Under the pieces are notes generated by a model. The model was not told where the DNA came from and did not search any database. It saw only the letters and a list, made by a program, of their open reading frames with translations. 64,000 bases of DNA from Microthrixaceae bacterium (GTDB lineage Bacteria > Actinomycetota > Acidimicrobiia > Acidimicrobiales > Iamiaceae). Below are positions 17,047 to 24,527 of this stretch, piece by piece. Where the stretch lies: NCBI GenBank assembly GCA_016702505.1, contig JADJDU010000030.1, positions 310,001 to 374,000 of the forward strand. The letters run 5' to 3'. The stretch's first letter is position 1. Each line of letters opens with the position of its first letter. A program made the translations under genes and the position numbers.

Positions 17047-17053
17047 GCAAGGG

Positions 17054-17764
17054 GTGAGCATCACCGTCGCCGACCCCTTCACCGTGCCCACTCGGTATTG
17101 GCACGCCTTGGATGACGGTCGGGTCCAATGCGACGTGTGCCCTCGGGCCTGCAAGCTTCGTGACGGCCAGCAGGGGGTGTGCTTCGTGCGCGGCCGCAGC
17201 GCCGCCAACGTCGACCTGAAGGCGTTCACCCAGGACTTCTACCGCCACACCTGCGGCGGGGACCTCGGGGCCGTCCTTGATTCGCTCGTGTACCTGCGCT
17301 CCACCGATGTCTGGTTCGAGGTGACCACCCTGTTGATCCCGGGCCACAACGACAGCGACGACGAGATCGACCAGATGACGAAGTGGGTGGTGGCGAACTT
17401 GGGACCCGACGTACCGATGCACTTCACGGCCTTCCACCCCGACTACCGGATGCTGGACGCGCCCCCCACTCCGCTCGCCACCTTGAGCCGAGCCCGAGAG
17501 ATGGCGCTGGCCAACGGGGTTCACCACGCCTACACCGGGAACGTGCACGATCAGGGCGGTCAGTCCACCACCTGCACCGGCTGCGGTTCGGTGGTGATCG
17601 AGCGGGACTGGTACCGCCTCGGCGCCTACCGCCTCGACGATCAGAGCGGCTGCACCATGTGCGGAACCGTCCTGGCCGGGGTGTTCGATGGGGGGCCCGG
17701 AGACTGGGGGCCCCGTCGCCGACCGGTGTCGATCCATCGTCGAGATCGCCAGGTACGGACATGA
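17054..17764 (+). CDS. amrS: AmmeMemoRadiSam radical-SAM protein with internal in-frame deletion
   Basis: The 236-residue product matches both ends of the AmmeMemoRadiSam radical-SAM enzyme (usually about 340-350 residues). The N-terminus has YWHALDDGRVQCDVCPRACKLRDGQQGVCFVR; the C-terminal half has NVDLKAFTQDFYRHTCGGDLG, VTTLLIPGHNDS, MHFTAFHPDYRML and the zinc-type CTGCG...CTMCG. Between CFVR and ANVDLKAF the segment that normally holds the 4Fe-4S CxxxCxxC motif and SAM-binding core (roughly 110 residues) is absent, yet the frame stays open. As it stands it cannot be a radical-SAM enzyme. It overlaps the next gene by ATGA. It is either a true deletion allele or a collapsed assembly. Confidence 0.85.
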   Translation: MSITVADPFTVPTRYWHALDDGRVQCDVCPRACKLRDGQQGVCFVRGRSAANVDLKAFTQDFYRHTCGGDLGAVLDSLVYLRSTDVWFEVTTLLIPGHNDSDDEIDQMTKWVVANLGPDVPMHFTAFHPDYRMLDAPPTPLATLSRAREMALANGVHHAYTGNVHDQGGQSTTCTGCGSVVIERDWYRLGAYRLDDQSGCTMCGTVLAGVFDGGPGDWGPRRRPVSIHRRDRQVRT

Positions 17765-18600
17765 GCACGACCGGCGGCGGTCGCGTCCGGCCGGCCGCGG
17801 TGGCCGGCACCTTCTACCCGGCTGACCCCGAGGAGCTGCGGCAACTGGTCCGGTCCTGCTTCGATGCCGCCACCCACGCCCCTCCACCACCGAGCCCAGA
17901 CCGCTACCACGACCCGACCTGGCCTCTGCCCCGGGCCTTGGTGGTGCCCCACGCCGGGCTGATCTACTCGGGACCGGTTGCGGCCAGCGCCTACCGTCGG
18001 CTCCTACCCCACACCGTCGCCGTCCGGCGCGTCGTGCTGCTCGGCCCCAGCCACCGCGTGGCGTTCCGGGGTGTGGCCGCCACCACCGCTGATGCCTGGG
18101 CCAGCCCGCTGGGAACGGTCGCCATAGACACCGACCTGGTGCAGCGGGTGGTTGGGGCCGGGGCCGCCTTCTTCTCAGACGCGGCCCATGCGGGGGAGCA
18201 CTCGCTGGAGGTACAGCTCCCCTTCCTCCAAGAGGTCGTTCCCGACGCCCTTCTGGCCCCCTTCGTGGTGGGAGATGCCAATGCCAGCCAGGTAGGGGCA
18301 CTGCTGGACCTGGTGTGGGATCAGCCCGGCACGGTCGTGATCATCAGCAGTGACCTGTCCCACTACCATCGCTACGACGATGCCGTCCGTCTGGACCGCC
18401 ACACCGCCGGTGAGATCCTGGCCCGTCACGCCGAGGGCGTCTCCGACACCGATGCGTGTGGGAACCGGCCACTACGGGGGCTGTTGCGGGTGGCCGAACA
18501 ACGTGACCTGACGGTGGAGGTGCTCGATCTGAGGAACTCCGGCGACACCGCCGGCGACCGGAAGCGGGTGGTTGGCTATGGCGCCTTCGCTCTCACCTGA
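17761..18600 (+). CDS. amrB: AmmeMemoRadiSam system protein B (Memo-like)
   Basis: The 279-residue protein belongs to the Memo family, structurally related to extradiol dioxygenases. RPAAVAGTFYPADPEEL marks the N-terminus; VVPHAGLIYSGPVAASAY near residue 60 and LGPSHRVAF near 90 supply histidines of the metal pocket; HSLEVQLPFLQ near 143 and SSDLSHYH near 195 complete it. The family role is not settled; human MEMO1 is reported to bind copper or iron. It is translationally coupled to the upstream gene (ATGA overlap) and overlaps the AMMECR1 gene downstream, so the three form one operon. Confidence 0.92.
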   Translation: MSTTGGGRVRPAAVAGTFYPADPEELRQLVRSCFDAATHAPPPPSPDRYHDPTWPLPRALVVPHAGLIYSGPVAASAYRRLLPHTVAVRRVVLLGPSHRVAFRGVAATTADAWASPLGTVAIDTDLVQRVVGAGAAFFSDAAHAGEHSLEVQLPFLQEVVPDALLAPFVVGDANASQVGALLDLVWDQPGTVVIISSDLSHYHRYDDAVRLDRHTAGEILARHAEGVSDTDACGNRPLRGLLRVAEQRDLTVEVLDLRNSGDTAGDRKRVVGYGAFALT

Positions 18601-19228
18601 GCCGAGTGGGGCGGGAACACAGGTCGCCGCCGAACCCTCCGACTCCGAGGCCCGACTCCCGCCCGAGACCGGCGACGCGCTGCTCACCATCGCCCGCCAG
18701 TCGATCGTTGACGCCTTCGACGGCAAACCCCCTCGTTTCTCGTCTTCCGCTGCCCCCGGTTCGAATGACAAGCGTGGGGTGTTCGTGACCCTCCACGTCG
18801 ACGGTGACCTGAACGGGTGCATCGGCGATGTGTCGGGGGACAAGCCGCTGGCTCACGAGGTTGCCCGCCTGGCCCGGGCCGCCGCCTTCGACGACCCCCG
18901 GCTGCCGGCCCTGCGACGACGCCAGCTACCCCGTCTAACCATCGAGGTGTCGGTGATGTCGCCGCAAGAGCCGATCCCGGCCACCTCACCTGAACTGCTG
19001 CGATCCCATCTCACCCCGGGCGTTCACGGTCTCATGATCTCGAGCGGCAGACACCGGGCCCTGTTCCTTCCCGACGTGTGGCAACAGCTCCCCGAGTTCG
19101 CCGACTTCATCGGCCGACTGTTCGCCAAGGCCGGTATGGACCCCCGGCGCTGGCCCGACCACCTAACGGCTTGGCGCTTCACCACCCAAGCCTTCACCAG
19201 CCACGCCCAGCGACCAGCCCCACATTGA
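18578..19228 (+). CDS. amrA: AmmeMemoRadiSam system protein A (AMMECR1 domain)
   Basis: The 216-residue protein has an AMMECR1 domain over most of its length. The signature LRGCIG appears as LNGCIGD near residue 79, preceded by KRGVFVTLHVDG and followed by EVARLARAAAFDDPRLPAL and the strand LTIEVSVMS. The end, RRWPDHLTAWRFTTQAF, also matches. The first 40 residues are low-complexity. AMMECR1 proteins have no proven reaction, but they are strictly linked with Memo and a radical-SAM enzyme. The gene starts within the 3' end of amrB (23-bp overlap). ATG 18578 is preferred to the TTG six bases upstream. Confidence 0.9.
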   Translation: MAPSLSPEPSGAGTQVAAEPSDSEARLPPETGDALLTIARQSIVDAFDGKPPRFSSSAAPGSNDKRGVFVTLHVDGDLNGCIGDVSGDKPLAHEVARLARAAAFDDPRLPALRRRQLPRLTIEVSVMSPQEPIPATSPELLRSHLTPGVHGLMISSGRHRALFLPDVWQQLPEFADFIGRLFAKAGMDPRRWPDHLTAWRFTTQAFTSHAQRPAPH

Positions 19229-19267
19229 CCACGACGCTGCGGGCCGGACCGGTGGCACGATGACGAC

Positions 19268-19888
19268 ATGAGCACCACCGGCGACACCAGCGACACCAGC
19301 GACACCAGCGACATGGTCGAGACGGGCGAGACAGGTGGGCTGTCCATCGACACCACCCTGACCGACGGGGTCGTGACCCTACGACCGATCTCGAAAGGTG
19401 ACATAGATCAGATCACCTTGGCCTGCCAGGACCTCGAACTACAGCGGTACATACCGGTCCCCCGCCCGTACCATCGCTCCGACGCCGAGGCCTACGTGGC
19501 CCTGTCCCATGACCTGTGGCCCTCGGGACGCAAGTACGTGTTCACCGTGGTCGCCGCCGATGACCCCCAAGTACTGCTCGGTGTGATCAGCCTCACCGTG
19601 GCCGGTCGATGCGGCAACGCCGCCTACTGGTTGACCCCGGCGGCTCGGGGCCGCCACACCGCCAGCCGCTCGCTTCGGTTGCTGGCGGGGTGGGCGTTCA
19701 AGACGCTGCTGTTGGCCGTGATCCTGTTGGAGATCCACGACACCAACGAAGCCTCCAAGAGGGTGTCGGTGACGTCGGGATTCCACCACTCCGGAGACAT
19801 CGAAGTGGCCACCGACGAGGGCCCCAAGGCCGCGCTGTTGTACGTCCGACTGGCCTCGGATCGGCCACCGCACCCTCGACCGTCCTGA
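19268..19888 (+). CDS. GNAT-family N-acetyltransferase (RimJ/RimL type)
   Basis: The 206-residue protein has an acidic N-terminal tail built on a threefold repeat of the nonamer GACACCAGC (DTS units), then a GNAT domain: VVTLRPISKGDIDQI near residue 37, CQDLELQRYIPVPRPY near 55, GNAAYWLTPAARGRHTAS near 117 holding the acetyl-CoA loop, and ILLEIHDTNEASKRVSVTSGF near 152. The order is that of the RimJ/RimL group, which acetylate ribosomal-protein N-termini or other amines. CACGAT lies 6 nt before the ATG as a weak -10. The substrate is unknown. Confidence 0.83.
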   Translation: MSTTGDTSDTSDTSDMVETGETGGLSIDTTLTDGVVTLRPISKGDIDQITLACQDLELQRYIPVPRPYHRSDAEAYVALSHDLWPSGRKYVFTVVAADDPQVLLGVISLTVAGRCGNAAYWLTPAARGRHTASRSLRLLAGWAFKTLLLAVILLEIHDTNEASKRVSVTSGFHHSGDIEVATDEGPKAALLYVRLASDRPPHPRPS

Positions 19889-19952
19889 GAGACCTCGACC
19901 GGATCCAACCCTTTCCACCTGGAATCGTGTCGGGATCGGTGTCGGGCGAGGC

Positions 19953-20702
19953 CTACCGCGGCGGGACCGACAGACCCCGACTACCTCCGACCGGGTTCAG
20001 GCGCCGCACCGCTCGCCGCCACCGTGGGGGCTTGGGTTCGGGCGACAGCAAGGTGAGGACGTGTTGACCGTTCACCTGCCGATCAGCCAACTGATCGGTG
20101 TGGGCCATACGCCACCACCACCGGACCCGTCCGAGATCCTCGATGGCCATCGGGTCTGACACCAACGGCCTTTCACGGTCGGCCAGAACCATCGAGAAGT
20201 CGAAGCCGTCACGAAGCAGTCGTCGGACCAGAACCTGCTGCCGACCGATACGGGCCAGGTCGCTCCCCGGCGTGGATGGGTCCCTGACGTGCCGGGCCCC
20301 GATCCATTGGTGGACTCGTTCCCCCCTCAGTCGCTCACGAGGCGGCATGAAGTCGACCGGCTTTCGGCCCTCCTGGATCCGTTCCGTGGGCGACATCGGG
20401 TACCAGAACTGAAGCGGTTGGTGCACCGGGACAGTCACGTCGATCGAGGCCAGGGCCCGCTCGACGGTGGAGCGAGACAAGCAGACGCTGTGATCGACCT
20501 CGATCCCCAACTGCTGTAGGTCTTCCACCAACCGTTGGTGGGATCCCCTCTTGAACGACGCGTTGATCCGCTCGGCCCGTGGTTCACACCAGACGTCTCG
20601 CGGTACCCACAGCAACCGATGTCGCCCGGGTTGCACCACCACGATGTTGTCGGTGCAGTTGTCGAACCCGTCGCGATCCATGACCGTCACCACCGTGGAC
20701 AC
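19953..20702 (-). CDS. LytR-CpsA-Psr (LCP)-like protein without membrane anchor
   Basis: The 249-residue product carries LCP-domain features: DNCTDNIVVVQPGRHRLLWVPRDVW near residue 13 (matching the family pattern of an SDTI strand followed by IPRD), RINASFKRG near 48, LGIEVDHSVCLS near 68, and LRGERVHQWIGARHVRD followed by SDLARIGRQQVLVRRLL near 150-180. LCP enzymes transfer glycopolymers from a lipid carrier to peptidoglycan and normally have an N-terminal membrane helix; none is present here with GTG 20702 (GAGGG upstream), and the longer frame does not add one. It sits beside glycosyltransferase genes, in keeping with a glycan role. Without an anchor, its location and activity are open. 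Confidence 0.68.
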   Translation of the reverse strand: MSTVVTVMDRDGFDNCTDNIVVVQPGRHRLLWVPRDVWCEPRAERINASFKRGSHQRLVEDLQQLGIEVDHSVCLSRSTVERALASIDVTVPVHQPLQFWYPMSPTERIQEGRKPVDFMPPRERLRGERVHQWIGARHVRDPSTPGSDLARIGRQQVLVRRLLRDGFDFSMVLADRERPLVSDPMAIEDLGRVRWWWRMAHTDQLADRQVNGQHVLTLLSPEPKPPRWRRAVRRLNPVGGSRGLSVPPR

Positions 20703-20859
20703 GCGCCACCCTCTCTGCTGTGGGTGCAGTCGAAACCGCCCGCGTCCCCTTGCCTCATCCGTGGTCCCCTCCTCGCCTGCACCCGTTTCACCGACCAACC
20801 TTCTCACCATCTCGGTCAGCGGCGATGACCCGCCTCGCAGGCCACCGGGTAGCACCTTC

Positions 20860-20865
20860 TACGAT
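20860..20865 (+). promoter_or_regulatory. Candidate leaderless -10 element for glycosyltransferase 1
   Basis: TACGAT, 7 nt before GTG 20873. Confidence 0.5.
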
Positions 20866-20872
20866 CGGGGTC

Positions 20873-21814
20873 GTGACCGGCACAGATCACCGAGTGGACG
20901 TGATCATCCCCACCAGAAATCGACCCGACCTGACCATCCAGGCCGTGGACGCGATCCGAGGCCAAACATATGTGGATTGGCACCTGTGGGTGGTCGACGA
21001 TGCCAGCACCGACCACACCGCAGCGCAGGTCGAAAAGCACGTCGCTGGCGACCCGCGGGTCACCGTCTTACGACGCGAAACTCACTGCGGCGCCAACCCC
21101 GCCCGCCAAACCGCTCTCGACGCCTCGCGGGCACCCCTGGTTGCCACCTGCGACAGCGACGACTGGTGGGAGCCGACCAAGCTCACCCGCCAGGTTGCGG
21201 CCTATGACCTGCAACGTCGCCGTACCGGCAAGGTCGGCCCGATCCTGTGCTGGCACGACACCGTCGGCCAAGACGGCCACCGAAAGGGCCACGTGATGCG
21301 GCCCCGCCTGAGCCGGAGCTGGCACCCGTTCCTCCAGTTCAACACCAGCACTCCCTTGCTGGAGCGGTCGCTACTGGAGTCGGTGGGAGGATTCGCCACC
21401 CCGGCCCCCTACCCGTGGACCACCACCGACCATCTCGACTTGTTCCTCCGTCTGACCACCCGCCGGTCGGTGGTGGTCGTGCCCGACGTCTTGGTGCACT
21501 GCTGTCACCACCACGGACACCGCAACAGCGACCACGAACGCACCCGGGATGCGGCCGATGAAGCGGCCCGCCTGGCCCACGAGCTGGAGCCTCAGCTTCG
21601 TGATCGCCCAGCCACCCGCACTTGGATGGCCGCCGCGGTAGCCGGAAGGTACCTCCAGATCGGTGACCGCAGAACGGCAGCCCGAACGATCGCCGCCGGG
21701 GTGACCGCCGGAGGCTCGATCGGCTTTGCCACCATGGCGGCCATCGCCGCGCACTACGTGCCGTGGGCTGCCCGACGTGAGGTGCAGGGATGGCTGAGCC
21801 AGTCTCGGAGCTGA
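20873..21814 (+). CDS. GT2-family glycosyltransferase
   Basis: The 313-residue protein is a GT-A fold transferase. VDVIIPTRNRPDLT near residue 8 is the nucleotide-sugar-binding first strand, VVDDASTDHTAAQVE near 40 carries the conserved Asp pair, GANPARQTALDASRAPLVATCDSDDWW near 72 includes the D-S-D metal motif, and TPAPYPWTTTDHLDLFLRL near 188 holds the catalytic-base region. No membrane helix is seen until a weak one near the end. GTG 20873 follows TACGAT by 7 nt; the in-frame ATG 20825 is the alternative. The next gene begins inside its 3' end, so the two are co-translated. Donor and acceptor are unknown. Confidence 0.85.
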   Translation: MTGTDHRVDVIIPTRNRPDLTIQAVDAIRGQTYVDWHLWVVDDASTDHTAAQVEKHVAGDPRVTVLRRETHCGANPARQTALDASRAPLVATCDSDDWWEPTKLTRQVAAYDLQRRRTGKVGPILCWHDTVGQDGHRKGHVMRPRLSRSWHPFLQFNTSTPLLERSLLESVGGFATPAPYPWTTTDHLDLFLRLTTRRSVVVVPDVLVHCCHHHGHRNSDHERTRDAADEAARLAHELEPQLRDRPATRTWMAAAVAGRYLQIGDRRTAARTIAAGVTAGGSIGFATMAAIAAHYVPWAARREVQGWLSQSRS

Positions 21815-22731
21815 GCAGTCGTCCAGATATCACCGTGGTGGTGATGGGGTTCCGCAACGAGGCCACCATCGTCTCGGCGGTGGAATCCGTTCTCGGGCAG
21901 CGACGGTCCGCCAAGACCCAGGTGGAGGTGGTCGTGGTCACCTCCGGGGGAGATTCCAGCGCTGAGCTGGTACGACGGGCCCATCCCGACATCACCGTGA
22001 TCGAATCGCAGCGTCGGCTGATGCCCGGAGGTGCCCGCAACGCGGGGATGACCGCGGCCCGAGGTCAGGTGGTTGCCTTCTTGGCCGCCGACTGCCTCGC
22101 CGAGCCGAACTGGGTCGAGGCTCGCCTGGCCGCCCATCGCGCCGGGAACAGCGTGGTGGCCGGTGCCATCACCTCGGCACCCCCCGAACGACCGGCGTCG
22201 TGGGCGTCCCACCTCACGCTCTACCGCGGCCGCCTCAGTGGTCGTGACGCGGGTCCGGTCTCCTTTCCGGATCCGGCCGCCCACGGCTCGTCCTACACGG
22301 TCGAAACTCTGAACCGCCTCGGAGCCTTCGAACCCGACATCCGCATCGGCGAGGACACCGATGCCGCCCGACGCCTCGGCGACCTCGGCACAACGATCTG
22401 GTTCTCGCCCGACGTCCGCACAGCCCACCGCAATCCCCGAACCACGGTGGAGATGATCCGCGACCATCACCGGCGCGGTCGTCGCGTCGTGACCGCATCG
22501 CTGTCCACCGGTCAGCCGATCCCACCGAGCACCCCGTTGCGGGCCGCGGTGGGGCTGCCGATTCAGACCGTGGGCTCCGTGGCCGACGTGGTGGCCGCGG
22601 TCTGGCGCAATGGAGGCCGCTACGACCGGATCCGCCTGATCCTGGCCCTGCCCTGGGTGGTGCTGGCCGTGACCGCCGGGCTGGCCGGCCGGTATCGGGA
22701 ACGCTTCGCACTCGCAAAGACCCACGGCTAG
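21790..22731 (+). CDS. GT2-family glycosyltransferase
   Basis: The 313-residue protein has ITVVVMGFRNEATIVSAVESVL at residue 14, VEVVVVTSGGDSSAELV near 45, GGARNAGMTAARGQVVAFLAADC near 80 with the metal-binding acidic motif in the form A-A-D, and IGEDTDAARRLGDLG near 188 as the ED catalytic motif. A hydrophobic C-terminal segment (LILALPWVVLAVTAGLAG) may anchor it to the membrane. The VTSGGDSSAELV / GGARNAG pattern is shared with the second half of the tandem glycosyltransferase encoded next on the opposite strand, so these are probably paralogues. It starts 25 bp inside the previous gene. Confidence 0.86.
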   Translation: MAEPVSELSSRPDITVVVMGFRNEATIVSAVESVLGQRRSAKTQVEVVVVTSGGDSSAELVRRAHPDITVIESQRRLMPGGARNAGMTAARGQVVAFLAADCLAEPNWVEARLAAHRAGNSVVAGAITSAPPERPASWASHLTLYRGRLSGRDAGPVSFPDPAAHGSSYTVETLNRLGAFEPDIRIGEDTDAARRLGDLGTTIWFSPDVRTAHRNPRTTVEMIRDHHRRGRRVVTASLSTGQPIPPSTPLRAAVGLPIQTVGSVADVVAAVWRNGGRYDRIRLILALPWVVLAVTAGLAGRYRERFALAKTHG

Positions 22732-22750
22732 ACCTGGGTCTGTCGACACC

Positions 22751-24448
22751 TCACGTGGTCCGGCGACCACCGGCTCGGGGTGACCACCACCGGGCCGATC
22801 CGGGCCGGGCCTTGACCATCGGGGGGCATCCCGCGGATCGCAATAGCTCGATCCCGCAAGCCCCCCACGCCGATGTGGCACCCAGGGCGATCCAGGGCAA
22901 CGAACGTCGATACTGACCCCGCACGTCAGAACCCCACCGTCGTACTTCCATGTGCGTCCAGCGCATCCGCCCTGGGAACCAGCGGAGCGCCGTACCCACC
23001 ATGTGGCGGGTGGTGATCTCACCTCTGGCCCGGGCATCGAGCAGAATCCGGGCCCGGGCCCGACCCCGTTTGGCGTGGTGACGCGCCAGGATCGCGGCGG
23101 TGGAACACGGCGAGTGGTGGACGGTGACACACGTGTCTTCCCGCCAGGCGCCGTAACCCCGGTCGAACAGCTCCTCGTTGACCACGGTGTCCTCCCCGGC
23201 CCGCATGTCCTCGGGGAACCCTCCTACCTCGTCGAGCAGGTCCCGGTGGTAGGAGCACCGCGGTGGGGCCGACTCGAACGCGAACGACGGCCGTCCGGGC
23301 AATAGGCCGGCGTTGTCGAGGAACCACGACGCCCATCCAGCTCTCGTGTCGGTGCCGTTGAGCATGGTCTCGGTGACCATAGGCCAGCCCCATCGATGGG
23401 CGGCCAGACGGGCGGCCAGGCTGCCGGGACGTAGCTCCACATGAGAACCAGGGAAGGTGATCCAACGGCCCCGGGCGGAGCGCCATCCGGCGTTGCGAGC
23501 TTCGCCCGGTAGCACCGGGCGATCCAGAGCGATGACCGTCACCTCCGGATGGTTGGCGGCCACCAGGTCCGCCGTGCGGTCCGACCCGCTGGTGACGACG
23601 ATCACCTCGAAGGGATCGTCGAGGTCTTGAGCGAGTGCCGCCGCTACCGCCCGTTCGATGATGGCCTCCTCGTCTCGGGAGATGATCACCACCGACATCA
23701 CCGGCTGGCCCGCGGGAACCTCGACTTCGTCGATCACCGGCTGATGGGCAACCACCGGCAGAAGGCGGGAGCGAGGTGTCCACGTCCGGACCAGGCCGGG
23801 CTCGTCGAGCAGGTGGTCATAGGACCTCTGCCACCGGTGGTCTGGATCTGCCTCGCGGTACTTGGCCAGGCGGGCCTGGCGACGGGGACCGTTGAGAGAG
23901 CCCAGGTGCTGGATCCGCAGCGTGGTCTTCACCCATCGGTCACGGGTGATCGCGGTCGGTATCGGCACGAAGTGCAGATGATCTGACGCGAATCGATGCC
24001 CGGGTCGAGGGGCGAACAGCCTTCCCACCCACAACGGCGACCCGGCGTGGTGGCCTAGGTCGTCCATCATCTTCAGGACCCGGAACAGGTAGGCGGATTC
24101 TGGGTCCGCCTCTCCGGCGAGGAACCCTCGGAGGGCTTCGGCGTCGTCGGCCGGAATCAGCTCGTCGGCATCGAGGGACATGGCCCACGACGGCTTCAAC
24201 TCCAGGGCGGCATCGAGAAGACGGTTCCGGTTCTCCGAATCGTTCCAGCCCCGGTAGCTGTCCCGTCGGGGGTTGGTGAGCACCGTGTGAACCAACGGAT
24301 GGGCCTCGAGGATGGCCCTGGTGTCGTCGGTGCTCCCATCGTCGAGAGCGACCACGGCGTCGGCGAACCGACCCACCGACTCCAGGTGCCCGGACAGATC
24401 GATGGCGCCGTTTCGCACCGGCAGCATGGAGACCACTGGACCGGGCAC
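22751..24448 (-). CDS. Protein with two tandem GT2 glycosyltransferase domains
   Basis: The 565-residue protein holds two GT-A domains. Domain 1 (residues 1-220) has PVVSMLPVRNG, VVALDDGSTDDT near 35, SLDADEL near 93 and histidine-rich segments typical of the SPO... -like GT2 group acting near lipid carriers. Domain 2 (residues 245-480) has MSVVIISRDEEAIIERAV, VIVVTSGSDRTADLV, GEARNAGWRSARG and AGEDTVVNEELFDRGYG. A hydrophobic stretch near residue 525 (LPWIALGATSAWGACGIEL) may be membrane-bound. GTG 24448 was chosen because TACGAT lies 8 nt upstream. Two domains in one chain may add two sugars in turn to one acceptor. It is convergent with the preceding glycosyltransferase gene and divergent from the ABC exporter. 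Confidence 0.84.
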   Translation of the reverse strand: MPGPVVSMLPVRNGAIDLSGHLESVGRFADAVVALDDGSTDDTRAILEAHPLVHTVLTNPRRDSYRGWNDSENRNRLLDAALELKPSWAMSLDADELIPADDAEALRGFLAGEADPESAYLFRVLKMMDDLGHHAGSPLWVGRLFAPRPGHRFASDHLHFVPIPTAITRDRWVKTTLRIQHLGSLNGPRRQARLAKYREADPDHRWQRSYDHLLDEPGLVRTWTPRSRLLPVVAHQPVIDEVEVPAGQPVMSVVIISRDEEAIIERAVAAALAQDLDDPFEVIVVTSGSDRTADLVAANHPEVTVIALDRPVLPGEARNAGWRSARGRWITFPGSHVELRPGSLAARLAAHRWGWPMVTETMLNGTDTRAGWASWFLDNAGLLPGRPSFAFESAPPRCSYHRDLLDEVGGFPEDMRAGEDTVVNEELFDRGYGAWREDTCVTVHHSPCSTAAILARHHAKRGRARARILLDARARGEITTRHMVGTALRWFPGRMRWTHMEVRRWGSDVRGQYRRSLPWIALGATSAWGACGIELLRSAGCPPMVKARPGSARWWSPRAGGRRTT

Positions 24449-24456
24449 GGCGGTCG

Positions 24457-24462
24457 ATCGTA
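24457..24462 (-). promoter_or_regulatory. Candidate leaderless -10 element for the tandem glycosyltransferase
   Basis: TACGAT on the minus strand, 8 nt before GTG 24448. Confidence 0.45.
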
Positions 24463-24527
24463 CTGCCGACACGGTTGGGACCCGGCGACATGTGGCGAGG
24501 TCGATCCGGCGCGACCACAATCACCCG

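Noticed and set aside
16982..18301. 439-codon minus-strand frame across amrS and amrB
   Set aside because: It overlaps two genes with family motifs; its Arg/Gly/Pro-rich product shows no domain.
21754..23130. 458-codon minus-strand frame
   Set aside because: It runs opposite the GT2 gene and lacks motifs; it is a GC-frame artefact.
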